Assembly (NCBI GenBank): GCA_947044365.1
Contig: OX345636.1
Coordinates: forward strand, 45,571,037-45,635,036
Length of the DNA stretch: 64,000 bases
Direction: 5' to 3'
From: Petrosia ficiformis
Lineage: Eukaryota > Porifera > Demospongiae > Haplosclerida > Petrosiidae
Shown here: positions 24,650 through 37,462 of the stretch, in pieces
How the letters are laid out: each line of letters starts with the position of its first letter
Position numbering within the stretch: position 1 is the stretch's first letter
Program-made: the position numbers and the translations under genes
The notes under the pieces: model-generated
What the model saw: only the letters and a program-made list of their open reading frames with translations
Databases searched by the model: none
What the model was told of the DNA's origin: nothing

Positions 24650-25270
24650 ATAATAAATCCTTCTTATAAATTCATTGCATAAATTTGTAATGTGAAGTAT
24701 ATGTTTCACTGACATGATACTGCTTTCCACACATTGGACAAATCATCAAAAGGAATTGACACGTTTTTTTCATCTTCTCGTTGCAATTTCTGAGTAGGCA
24801 ATGGTAGTCTATTGCCTTGTTGTTCAAGAAGCTAAATCTTTAATAATTCAGATTAGTGAATGATGTGTGTGTGTGTGTGTGTCTGAAATTGCTGTGTATG
24901 AGAATGGGTCTTTGATGACCTTCTGCTTTAGATCTTGACTAGCTACTTGTGAAACATAATGGGCTATATATATAACACAAATATGAAGCAATGACTCAAT
25001 GCTTGCATTCATACAAGTTAGAATTCTGACTCCAGCATACACTGATAAATACTAATACGATCATATCCATACAGTATCATTCTGAGGCTCATACACATGA
25101 TCTTTAGTTCCAGACCTATACTGGAGTATCTACTTGTTTATTCATCTGAGCTCTGATGGACTTTATAGCTTCTGAACTAGGCTGGGATGCACTAGATATA
25201 AGCATAAGTGTAGATTTTTTTTCTCAAAAACTTCTTGAATGCATAAACTAGTTTGTGCTGTAGTTCCTGT
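24650..25270 (-). pseudogene. Zinc-finger gene remnant, unit 2
   Basis: Minus-strand sequence matches the unit-1 exons at 10870-11468. LLEQQGNRLPLPTQ starts after an acceptor near 24835, followed by a finger-like CPMCGKQYHV that requires a frame change and has lost its H...C half in frame. The upstream exon (about 25100-25270) has several stops. This is a decayed duplicate. Confidence 0.4.
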
Positions 25271-26544
25271 CTAAAACATTATAAACTCTCATTAATAATA
25301 CACAACTATGAAGTGTGAAAGTAGACTTAATAATTATATGTGACTAAATTTGTACAAGGAAAGTTGTTCCACAGAATGATATGCTTACATTCAATTGCTC
25401 GTTAATTTATCATTTTGTGCAGGAAGTCAATGAAATTTGGTATGTATTCAATTATTAAGCTTCTTAGAATGTACATGTACTAAATTGTGTTGTCTTCCTG
25501 ATGCTTAATAATGAGCAATTAAAGGTAAGTATTTGATCAAAAATATTTTGCTGCAGAAGGTCCCTTATTGCAAATTTATATACAAAACATTTATATACAA
25601 AACATGTTATGCAATAAACAGGGAATTTGGTTATATAAAACTATGGACAGGTATACTTATCAGTATTTAAGCAGTTGTTTCAAACATTTTCTATATACCA
25701 ATATTTATAATATACATGATGTATGAACATACATGTAGTTAGTATATGTGGGTTAAATCATTGGAAGGTGTGTCTTGTGGTGTCTGACTGGTTTGATGAA
25801 GACTCTTGGCTTTTTTGCAAACATTTTTATCATTTCAGATTGCAGGGTCATCCCTGAGATAGGTTTCCACGGGGTTTAATGTATATTTATAATTGTGATA
25901 AAGCAAGTGAAAAGGCGTCAAAAGTAACATAACGTTTTATTCCAGTATAGCACAAAATTTACAGAAACCATGAATTTCAGTTGTTTTTTTGTAAAGTAGT
26001 AAAATACATTGGGTAACTGTTGCGAAACACATAGCCCACAGATCATTATAGTTTCTGTAGGAAGAGCATTTAAAATCTTTCTTATGCAATTTTCATTGTA
26101 ATTAAATATTTCAAAGTCTAGGTATTGAACTCGAGCAGGAAGTTAATGCTGAGGAGGCAGTCAACCGTTAGTCATTAATTCCAACTATCTCGTGATGACG
26201 CAACTGCCTTAACTACGTGTAACGCATAGTCGCGCAAGTGACACAAAACATACCGTATAACAGGTTTTTTTCGAGGTAATTTTATTTCGCAAATGAAGCT
26301 AAAAATAGCATTTGCGAATGTTAATTTTGCGAATTCAGAGAGATACAGGTGTAAGCCACACCTACCACAATAACAAAATTGAAATCCACGTGATTGTCTG
26401 CTTAATCCCGCACGTGTACTCGTGTTAGTAGAGACGTGTCATAATTTGCAGGCAATGGAGAGGTTTTCACTCGACTCCTGTGTTCGTGGACATCATGTCT
26501 ACAAAAATGTATAATTATATATATATATATATAATTATATATAT
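25271..26544. other. Long spacer without gene
   Basis: No exon is supported. Around 26180-26350 lie short-element sequences: 'cgcaactgccttaactacgt', also seen near 6470 and 35760, and a stretch starting 'accgtataacaggttttttt' that resembles the end of a common invertebrate MITE. The rest is unremarkable AT-rich DNA. Confidence 0.5.
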
Positions 26545-26961
26545 GTGACTGGCTCTGCGAAACCAGTCTTATGGATCAAGATTTAAAAATTGATTTTTTG
26601 TCTGGCTGAATAGAGAAGTCTAGAATGATATATTATACATTCCAATCATGTAAAAGACAAAGCTACAGTGAGCGATTAAATCATTCTAGTCACAAATACT
26701 TCATTTGGAGAAAAACACAATTAAATCAATTTTTAACCATAAAAATTAATGATTAACAATTTATTTAGCAGTGGCTAGCGAAGCACAGAGAGGTCTGTAA
26801 AACTTGCTAAAGGTATATCAGAAGACAGGTAAGACATTTGTGAAGCTTTTAATGTAATAAAACAGTGATCGCCCGCCAGAATAATTTAGAACTGTCTATT
26901 TTCGATCATATCTCCAATTTATATTTTGATCCATAAGACTGGTTTTCGCAGAGCAGTCGCA
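26545..26961. mobile_element. 417-bp element with 35-bp terminal inverted repeats
   Basis: The left end GTGACTGGCTCTGCGAAACC continues to 'agtcttatggatcaa'. The reverse complement of the right end (26926-26961) reads GCGACTGCTCTGCGAAAACC and continues identically. The arms differ by about three bases or indels. The ends sit in TA-rich flanks (tatatatat on both sides), so the target duplication cannot be read with certainty. No coding capacity; a MITE or similar. Confidence 0.75.
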
Positions 26962-27019
26962 AATATATATTAAACCCCATAAAAATCAATTATAGGGATG
27001 GCCCTACGGGCCGTAAACA

Positions 27020-27422
27020 CTGAATAAGTAATTTAATGTTACCAGGAGCTTATGAATGCCGAAAAGCGGTGCGAAAGAGTATCACACATCAGTATATTTT
27101 GCAATCTATCTGTGGTCGAGTGATACATCAAATTTTCTTATATAGAAATCCATCAAGTAGGTGCGACACAAAGCATCAGTAGAAGTTACATCCTTCAATC
27201 TACAAAGTTGGCACAAATGCTTAGCAGTATATATATATATATATATATAATATATATATATCTATATATGGAAGCAAGCTGGATGTATTATTCTTCAACA
27301 GTTGGATAGTGGATACACAAGTTTGACACACCTTTGCAGTGTTCTTAATCTCCTAAAGTTACCTATACATAGTTGGATCTTCTAAAAGCTTTGTCACTAA
27401 TCAACCCCCACTTATGATGCAT
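27020..27422. repeat. Inverted partner of 13885-14265
   Basis: Reverse complement of the unit-1 block, with a TA-rich microsatellite (27226-27261) expanded at the place where unit 1 has only 'tatatagatatata'. The flanks outside the block are collinear with unit 1. Confidence 0.65.
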
Positions 27423-28254
27423 GTGTTCCATAGGCAAATGCAGACATTCAGTGATATATGGGTAAAGAATTTGCAAGCCATGTGTGTGGTGAACATTTTG
27501 CTCATTAACCTTTTCTTCATGCATGAGGTATTAATTAATTTGGGAATTTAACTAAAGCATGGGTAGGCCGCGTTTGACAGATCCATAAATTCTTTAATCT
27601 TACCTTATTTGGGTTTAAACTTGCTTAGCTAGAGCGAAATTCTTCCAAGGAAACTAAAAATACCCAAATCAAGCTTCAGTACATTTACTACCAAAAATAG
27701 CAGGGAGATTGATTAAATATCAGTTAGAGTGGCAATGCCGACACTTTGCAATCTTCATTTAGTACTACACTTATAGTTTCAACTACAACTGAGCAACTAC
27801 TGTGTGTTTTGTATTAGTTATTGTTATTGCGTCCAAATAGATTTAAACCTTTTTCCCCTTTCATACTTCTAGATGTTTGCCATCTTGGTAAACTTCTAAT
27901 TGTGTATTTACAAACCACACTTAACTGTTACAGACCCATGCACTGAGAGAAGGGATATTTCCCTGCCAGGGCCCTGACCTGTTTTGGAGTTGGAGCTTCT
28001 TACTATTACAAATTCTTGTTTTAAAAAAACAACATAAATTTCATAAATAAGGAAAACTACAACAACTGTATTTCCTAGACACATTATTTCTTAGACATGC
28101 AAGGTAAAGACTGTACATTGTAATTGGAAAGTAGGGGCCCAAATTGAGAGTTTGCTCCCTGACTAATTATAGAATTAGAAGTAAATATAAAATTGGGATA
28201 TACAATTGCCTTCTTGAGCACACACATTATTACACAGTGTATATATTCCTCCAG
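27423..28254. other. Spacer upstream of caspase-like gene
   Basis: Collinear with 14545-15120 of unit 1 up to about 27980. After that comes sequence present only here. Upstream exons of the caspase-like gene (pro-domain and start codon) should lie here or further upstream, but none was recognised. Confidence 0.4.
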
Positions 28255-29545
28255 GTGTACATGTATTTCCTGTTAGTAAAGAAGATCTTATGAAAATGAA
28301 ACAGAGGATAGCAAACCTCTTCAAAGAGAGGCAGGAATGTCAGGGTATCGCTTTTGTCATTGGAATCCATGGTCCAGCTGGGACTGATGTTGATATCAAT
28401 AATGTATGTTCCACTTCCTTGACTTAAACTTTGCTGTCTGGCGTGAGAGAGATATCACCTGTGCTGATTTGGCTTTGTAGTACCAATGAAACTGAAGGGA
28501 GATGGTTCTCAACAAATATTATTCATTGAACAGAACATCCTGTCTTGTTTTAAGAAATCTCCTAAACGCTGTCTGTTCTCTTTCGATTGCTGCTTGGTTG
28601 CTAAAAGTACTGAAGACAGTGATGAATCTCCTCAAGTTAGCAAAATGTTCAAGCACACTGCTCCTGTTAAATGTCTTGTTGCATACGCAACAGCTACAGG
28701 TTATAAATGACAAGGAGATAAGGTTCAGGGAGGACTGTGGACTCATACTCTGTGTGCTAAACTAAAGGAGCCGCTATCACACTCTGTTATTCTTGATGAA
28801 ACACATGATATTATTACCACCACGACAGATGAAGAGCCACCTCGCTATGAATTATGTCTTGGTTCAGTGAATTTGAAAGGTAACATTTATGTTAAAACCT
28901 TCTTGTAACATTTTTGCTATATCTATTCATATAGCTATTTCTCAATAGTACTGTTTTAGCAATAGTTATTATTTCTATACACTTTGTCATTAATTAGGAA
29001 TATCAGAGAAGTACTATTAGCAATACAAACAATCTTTTGCAAAGGTTTCATTACAGTGTAAGTTTTTATATCCTTTATAGACGTATACATGCACACACAC
29101 ACAGCATACAGACATACATTGATAATAATTATAATTATTATAATCATACATACATTGTGTAGATAAGGTGGAAACACGAGGTATAAATGGAACAACACCG
29201 CCTGATCAGGATGAGATAGACTCTCAATTACACATAGAGTCACATTCACCGATAGTAGAGAGGTTACAACAATTAATACAAGAAGCTAGATTAACAAAAC
29301 AGGAGCAACTGGAACAGATGACATTAATGAAACACGACCAGTTACGACAGGCGAGATCAATGAGATTAATAAAACAAGATCAGTTAGACCAAACAAGATC
29401 AATGAATTTAATGAAACAAGATCAAGCAGAAATAAAGAGATATATAAAATTGCAAGTGATGATCCTTTTTCCAATCATTTTTGTTTTTATTTTTAGATAC
29501 CTAACTAAGTATTTAATATGCTCTTATAGTATATTGTGTGAATGA
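28255..29545 (+). pseudogene. Caspase-like protein with coiled coil and C-terminal membrane segment
   Basis: Exon 28255-28403 encodes a p20-like segment with IAFVIGIHGPAGTD, where IHG stands at the place of the catalytic-His SHG of caspases. A following exon, from about 28479 to 28879, gives GDGSQQILFIEQN, then KRCLFSFDCC at the place of the active-site KLFFIQACRG, then CLVAYATATGYK (compare caspase LVAYSTxPGY) and LCAKLKEPL. Exon 29163-29545 encodes coiled-coil-like repeats of about twelve residues with KxDQLxQ(A/T)RSM, then a hydrophobic segment (ILFPIIFVFIFRYL) and a short end. An in-frame TGA at 28708-28710 interrupts the p10-like part, and the phase between the first two exons does not match. 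I therefore call it a pseudogene or a misread active gene. The catalytic cysteine context is altered, so protease activity is doubtful. Confidence 0.6.
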
Positions 29546-29607
29546 TTAATAATTATGAGATTATATTAAAAATTTGGTTTTGAATAAAATGTTACTAATA
29601 GAATTTC

Positions 29608-30381
29608 ATATATATTACCAATATTTACCCTCGCCGCGTAGCGTAGGCGGAAGGGTACGGTAATCGTTTTGTCTGTGTGTCTGTGTGTCTGTTAGCACTT
29701 TTTCTGGAAAAATAAAAACATTGACAATTCAAACGGGGTACTGGTAGACTTCAAATTATACAAGGAAAAAAAATAACGTAGGAATTCTTCTAAAACCTTT
29801 TGGTTCTAAAGTTATGACAATTTTTATAACTCACAGTTACTGTTTCACAACTTTAAGATGAAACGAGGGCGATAACGAGAGTAAATATGGACACACAAAA
29901 CACAAGTGATCCTGTTTCATGGCTGTCGCTAGCCAAGAAACACTTCAAACCAAAAACAATCGAGGTAATGGTTGCTACTATACCACCATTGATGCAAGAT
30001 AGAAAGCTACCTAGCTCCACCTACAGGTATGTGCATGCGTCATGTACTAAACACGTGGTAGAGGCGATTCAATAGTCAATACGTTTTCACACGGAGACTT
30101 TAGAGGTAGACTTGAGAACTTCTTCATTGTTTGAGAATTAGATGTAAGATATAATTATATACAAATTATACATTTCATTGATATCCTTATTTTGTCTTTT
30201 AAGATATAAAGTTATAACAGTTTTAATTAATGCCCATAAATGTTTTTCTAATTTATATATCTATTCCATGTAACAAAAGTATTGTTTGTTTCATACACAA
30301 ACTTTATTATATTTTGAAAAAAATTGTAGTGCTTTGTATTACTTTGCCATGTAGGCGAGGGTCCCGTCCCGACGGCGCTCG
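29608..30381. mobile_element. Unit-3-specific GC-richer insertion
   Basis: Interrupts sequence that is continuous in unit 2 ('ataaaatgttattaata...acacaaggtagctt', 15735-15785). Its left part has CCCTCGCCGCGTAGCGTAGG and TGTGTCTG repeats. Its right end has GGCGAGGGTCCCGTCCCGAC. An open frame at 29887-30075 (62 codons, starting MDTQNTSDPVSWLSLAKKHF) shows an internal donor (gtaatgg) and may be a captured first exon. Clear terminal repeats or a target duplication were not found. Confidence 0.45.
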
Positions 30382-31707
30382 TACACAAGGTAGCTTAATA
30401 TTGCAGTCATTAAAAATGAGCAGCAAATAAGGACAATTAATATTACAAGTAAAAAATCTAAATGTAAGTACAAAAAAGCCAGCTGTAGCCCCTTCTATAC
30501 CATGACCATTGGCCAACCTCACTTCTTCATATTTTTTTTTGCATTTCACAATTTGTCTTATGACCAAAACACCAAATACTGCAAAAGGAGAAAGATGCAT
30601 GACAAGCGTCTACAGACTCTTGTTTTTTATTTTCAACAACACTGTAAAAATGTGTTTGTTATTTTAACAGACCAGTTGTTGCCTCAGTTTCACTTACATT
30701 TCCAATGTATTGTTAGAAACATGAAATAAGAGGATAATTAGCATTTTGTCTGGTTATAATATAGCTATATGGTAAAAAGGAATGTTATGACTACAGTCAC
30801 AAATGCATATACCCAAACTCACCCTACTACCATATAAAGAGACTGTTATTGATAACTTCAAAATTAGATAATATTATGAAACGATTTGTTTCAAATTGTA
30901 AAAACTAATCATGCAATCAAGAATGTACATACCAATATACACCTTAATACCATATAAAGAGGATGTTATTGATAACAATTTTTATCACTAATCATGCAAT
31001 CATGAATGCAATATACACCCTACTGCCACATGTAGAATGTACAATCATCACTTTAGTCATAACATTCCTTATTATTATATATATTATATTATAGCTATAA
31101 TTATTATAACCAGACATAATGTTAATCATCCTCGTATTTGATGTTTCCAACTATGTATTATAAATGTACATGCATGCAACTGAGGTGACAACTGGTCTGT
31201 TAAAATAACAAATTCATTTTTACAATGAATTCAGCTGTTGCTATAAATCTTGTTGGAGCTCTTCCATAAACTTTAATAGTTCTCTTATCACAAGCCATAA
31301 CAGAAGTATCACTCAGAGAATTTAATTGAAGCACTTCTCATAAACTTTAATAGTTCTCTTAATATTATGGTTCAACATTATATTAATATTATGGTTCAAC
31401 AGTAAAATAATTGTTTATTTATAGAATGCAATGTAACATGTTCTGAACATCGAATTGCCTGAATCTAGGCATTTCCCTGAATCTGGAGACAATGATTTGA
31501 CTTTATTAGTATTTTATTAAAATTAATTTTCAAAAAATAATATAATATAATATTATACAATATTTTCGTGCAAAGATAGTTCTATATATAAACATGGTTC
31601 TGTCTAGCTAGTTGAGCTATATAACTCGCCAGTCTAAGTGTGCGATTAATTATTGTCGTTGAAGAGTAAAACAGGACTTGTGAGCACTCAGTCACAGAAA
31701 ACAATTA
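30382..31707. other. 5' flank of receptor copy 3
   Basis: From 30639 it is collinear with window positions 1-980. No exon is supported. As the flank of the only intact receptor copy it is the best candidate promoter region, but no TATA box stands out against the AT-rich background. Confidence 0.5.
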
Positions 31708-31748
31708 ATGGTGAGCAACATTAAAAACTATTGGTATATGTATATAAT

Positions 31749-31781
<33 letters not shown>

Positions 31782-34700
31782 TATATATATTATAATTATA
31801 TATATATAATTATATATACATTCCTCTATAGCAGCTAAGTACTGATCTTATATTCAGACATAATAACTGCTAAACATAATTACATTAATTACAAAACGAG
31901 AGCATTTCTACACAATTCAATCATCAAACAATACTATGTGTTTAACATTTCATCTCGTTTCACAGGACAAAAACAGCAGGTTTAAACTTGCAATACAGTG
32001 CACCGTAATATGCAGTTTGACTTTACTATTTATCATCTCATTTTCATATGCATTTATTGTGTATTTCTCATCTGAAAAGAAGGAACCCGAGGTATATTAT
32101 GCATGTACTGTTTTATTTTATGCCAGTTCTATTTTACAATGTGACAATAAATCATGGGTGTAGACAATAGGGAGCTTAACCCTTAGAGGGCTGAACTTCT
32201 TCACACCAAACTTGGCTCCTGGAGTACTACTTCCACCAACTTGCTTACTGGGACTCGAAAGTCCCCAAGCGTTTCGTAGAATTAATTCAAATACAGTGCT
32301 CTCCCTCTTCTGACTGCAACTGGGACAAACACCAGCTAAACCCACGATTTTGAGTTTTACAACAAGTGAAATGTCTCAGGTACCCACTAGTTTGTGTGGG
32401 CGGGGTCACTGAATTTTGTGGGTGGTGAGGGGGCTGCGCTCCCTTCCAACCCCCATTAACAGGGGGCACCTTTCTTTAAACTTTAAACTTTAAACATCTT
32501 TCAAATCCTCCCCACTCTCAAAAAGTTGTCTACGCCCACATACATAACTACATCTAGTTATGTATAGTCACAGTTGTTTTGTTTTATAATGTGACTATCA
32601 CAGTTGTTGCTAGTCATGATCAGGTGTTTATTTGCAGTTATATGTGCAGCATACTATAGTTTTACCATTAACTGTTAATTTTGATTAAATTAATATCTAG
32701 ATAATGGACAATTTGTATCATTTTATAATAATAATTACTAAAGGTATAATCATAATCATAATTATACATTATATTACATATAAAGTTATCATACCTAATT
32801 TTGAGGTCATTCTAAATTAATGTGAACAGACTTTAATTGAGTTTAAAGAAGAATTGTGTGGGTCTATTTTTCATAACTATCACTTCATTCTTAAGGATGA
32901 GATACATATCGATGAGATTTGTCGTCCTTACTCTAATGATGATCAATATGAAAATAATTCTAATCTTTCATTCTTTGGAACTTTATTACAGAATATATCA
33001 GGTATCTTGTGTCATTTCTCATTTACTATGTACAGGAATAGTCCTGATTAGATAGATGATTTTGGTTGGTTACAAGAATTTCAGACTTTTAGTGTAAATT
33101 TATTTTGATCAATGCTGATTGTGTTTCCGTATTTACAAGTGCTAGTTTCATTTCATCTTGATCTATATTGTATATCTAGCAACAAAAACAGCAAAACAGT
33201 GTATATTTTATGTATAATAAGCTTTAGTTATAGTTAACTAAAACAACACTACTATGTACACATGCATGTACATATTTGTACTTATAATAACAAATAATAT
33301 CCTTTGTATCTAAATTACTGTGAGAATCTTTATTATGGCAGTACTTTAATTTATATACTAGTCAATATAAGAGAATATTCTTAATATTGTATTGAAACTC
33401 ATGTAACCAAACAAGGCTTCAAATAAACGACTAATGTTTACAGTGTATACATTAAATTAATACATTATTACATAATAATCAATAACTTTCTACAACTAAA
33501 ATACTGGACACTTCTGAATTTCCAAAGTGGTAAGAGAGTGGACTTACTAATATCTTCTCTACTATACTGGAAGCTATCACAAAGCTAGTCAAAAATCTGT
33601 TTCGAGTTTGCATCACTACCGGAGACAGATGTATAATACTGTATATAACCTGTGGATTCCACATAAGTTGGTAAGTGTTGTGTACAACAGTGCATCAAGG
33701 CCACACAACTCGGTAAGTGTACACATATAGTCATCAACGTTGAATCGAGTTAGTAGCAAACAAGGCGAGGCATCTACAAACTTATTTTGGCAACTACACT
33801 GAAGGGTCACGCACATATTCAAGTGCTCTACATTTATTACTATCTTTGAATTGTCATGTCAAGAAATCCCTTACACTGTAAAAAATAATAGGTTATTTTA
33901 ACCTTTAGTTGGAGTTTCAATTTTGCTCCATGCTGATTTATATCTTTTCTGTTAGGTAATATTAACAAGTCTTACACAGTTCATAGTATGGTATTGCATA
34001 AGTGCAATCTGTGGTGTCATATTAGTATCCCAATTCCAACATCTTCAAAAACAACAGATGTTACTGGAGTAATTAATTAATATAAATATGTACATGAATT
34101 TGTACTTATAATAGCAAATAACATGTGATGTACTCGACAAATATTTGAAACATCACCACATTGTATTGCTTTTGTTATCATGCCATAATTTGTCAATATA
34201 GAACAAAATGAAATATTACCTGTAAACATCACCTAGCTAGACAAGAAAGAAGCATTGACTTATATAGTCTCAGGAGGAATTGAAACTCATGTAACCAAAT
34301 GAGGGTTAAAATAACCAATTCACTTTTACAGTGTATATGTCTCTCCATATAAGTGTTGTTAATTATTAACCTCCTATTTTGATCCTTACCTTAAATATGT
34401 AACATTTGATACATACACATAAAAATAATTATATATAAATTGAAATATATAGTACAGTGGCATAGCCAAGGGTGGGCATGTTAGAGGCATAAGTGATAAT
34501 TAATGCAAACTGTCATGAATCAGAATGGTTAAAAGATTCAGTTTTCACAAATTATGCTTACACTTGCTCACATGCATGAGAAAGTTGGCCATGATTACTG
34601 TATACTGGACACCCGAATGCAATCATAGGGATACTTTTTTTTTCAATATATCTTGTTTCAATTTAAACCAGAACTAGTTGTTTTAATCTCCTATAATGTC

Positions 34701-37391
34701 TATAATGTTGATGATTTTAATACCTTTATTCACTATGTAGTTGATGAGATATATACTGATCATCCTATGTGTTTAGATGCACTATTACCAGTATTTTGTT
34801 CAATATTATATTCTGATAATACTGACATGGTAAGTGTATATAATATATATACTAAATCTCTACATATAGTTGTGTACATGATAATATTTTAAAAGTATGA
34901 TTGTTTCATAAAAAAAACAACTAAGAATTAAGCAGTGTTAAAAGCCAATTCAAAATTAAGATGATCATATAATATATACATAATAATACTTTAGTCAGGA
35001 GGGTGGAATGGATACAGCAGTTCACTAAATGAGTGCAATTCAGTTTTACCTAATGAACAAATACTCTACCTGTCATCTCTTCCAACAGGTATATTCATTT
35101 TCTGCTAATATATCAAATGTATTTACATGCATTTATATGCACTTCTATATGTAATACTATTTGAAGGCTTTCCCTTTGTCACAGTATATATTGAAGACAT
35201 AACATGTGCTGATGGGTTTTATCTACTGAACTATACATGTCGACCACACTGCACTCAGTTTGAAAGTGTATATCATAGTACTGCTACAATCGAGATTGGT
35301 TTTCAATACTTTGCTACCATTTCTAATGCAATTATCACTTCACTTTTTATTGTTGTGGTCTGCTTCAATAGAAAGACAATGTTAGTTCTGAAATGATAAT
35401 TATTAAATACACCTTTCCAATTCTTTGTGTTTTTTGTTTCAGAATAGTATGTTTGTATTTAAAAAACAAGATATATGAGAAAAAAATATCCCTACCATTG
35501 TTTTATAGTGTCCAGCACTTAGTAATCATGGCTGACTTTATCATGCCTGAAATACAACACCCTATTATAGTTATTATTTTGATTATCAACTCTCTTTACC
35601 TTTTAAAGGATCTTGTAGAACTTTAAGAATATATTTCAGGTTGAATAGTTAGCTAGTAGTTCCAGTTTCTATGTAAGCTAAAAGCAGCTTTCTTTTTGCT
35701 GGTCTGAAGAGTTATTACGTGCCATGCCCATTAATTGATCGAGCCTCCCGGGAATGACACAGCTACCTTAACTATGTATACAACGCATACTCGCACAAGT
35801 GAACACAAGAATAAATATATATATATAGTTCGAACCTGTGGGAAAGCAATCATAGGGATGGCCTTATGGGCCATAATAATTGAATTTTTACATTTTCATA
35901 TGAACTGCTATATTAGTCCTATATATGCTAATTTCATATCACATCTTTGAGTAAAATGCACTTACAATATAATAGAACTGATGTTACTCTACATAGATAT
36001 ATTACAAGCATGTATTCTGAAATCATATGATGAATACAGTTGAATTCAGATTGTACAATTTTTTGCAGGTTGAAATTTCCATCTGTTCTATTTGTGTACA
36101 TTGTTGTTTTGTTATCAGTATTGCGTAAGTTAACATCTGTATAACACTGTGAAGGTTTTATGTATGATTTGTATATGTATGTTGGGAGGGTTTAAGAAGG
36201 ATGTTTAATGTCATGTCACACTTAAGTGGTGTAATACCAAAGGTGAATTGCAAAATAATATGAATTGACAAAGCCATTTCTGCTTCAGAATGTACTACAC
36301 AATCATTTCACATAAGAATGCACCATGTAAGGGAGGTGTGGGATATCACCCCCTGAAAATGTTATATATAGGGCTTAGTCCTTCTGAGATTGATTCTGAT
36401 ACATTCTGAGATAATCACCATACTTTAATAATCTTCACTGTTATTTTAATTGATAACAATCTTGGAAGCACCCCTCTAGGAGAGGTGTAACATGTGATCT
36501 TTCTTTCTCATATAGCTCTAACTATTCTAATTAACTTACTAAGTGGGAGAACTTTATTGTGTTCTGATGATGACCTTATAAAGAGTTTTCAACGACCCAG
36601 TGCTTACTGTGTAATATCAGGTCTACATGCATACATGTTCGCATGAACACACTAAATCATACTTGCATGAGTATATTTACACACGACAAAATTTACATAA
36701 ACTCACATATTCTCAAGCTACTCTAGCACACTATGTGTGGTTTAATTGTTCATAATTATTCATCACACTTAAGTTAGCACATTGACAGTGTGCACAGTAT
36801 GTGTTGTAACGTAATTAATACATAATTATAATTGTTGACCTAAGTGTGTAGATAAAGGTTAAAATAATCCATTCATTTTTAGAGTGTATGGTTAGTAGGT
36901 CTCTATCACTTTTTGGCCTAGGTTTTGTGTGTTTCTAGTTTCATAGTAACTCTCAGCTTTGTATGCCCATGAAATGCAACTAAAAACATCTTCAATGGCA
37001 GATCTGATAAATGAGATAAAGATCTGCCTACAATACTTCCAATATTGCATACATTTTTGTTATAATTAATTTATTAAATATTTATATATTATATATAATT
37101 ATACTAATTAAAATGTAATTATGCATATACATTATAATAATTATATAATTTAGGGCTGGGATGATTAATCAATGGATTAATCAATTAATCAATCAATATT
37201 GAAAATTCCTATGATTATCAGTTATATGTCTGTGATATAGATTATGCTAATTATTCTTCTTTTCAAACTAAGTGACAGGAAGCCTTTTTGATCATCAAAT
37301 GGGAGGAGTTCCTAGTTAATTGGCCTAATTACTTCAGCTGGTTTTAATTCAATTAGATTTCAGACTCTCAGCATTCCCAGCCTATTATATA

Positions 37392-37462
<71 letters not shown>

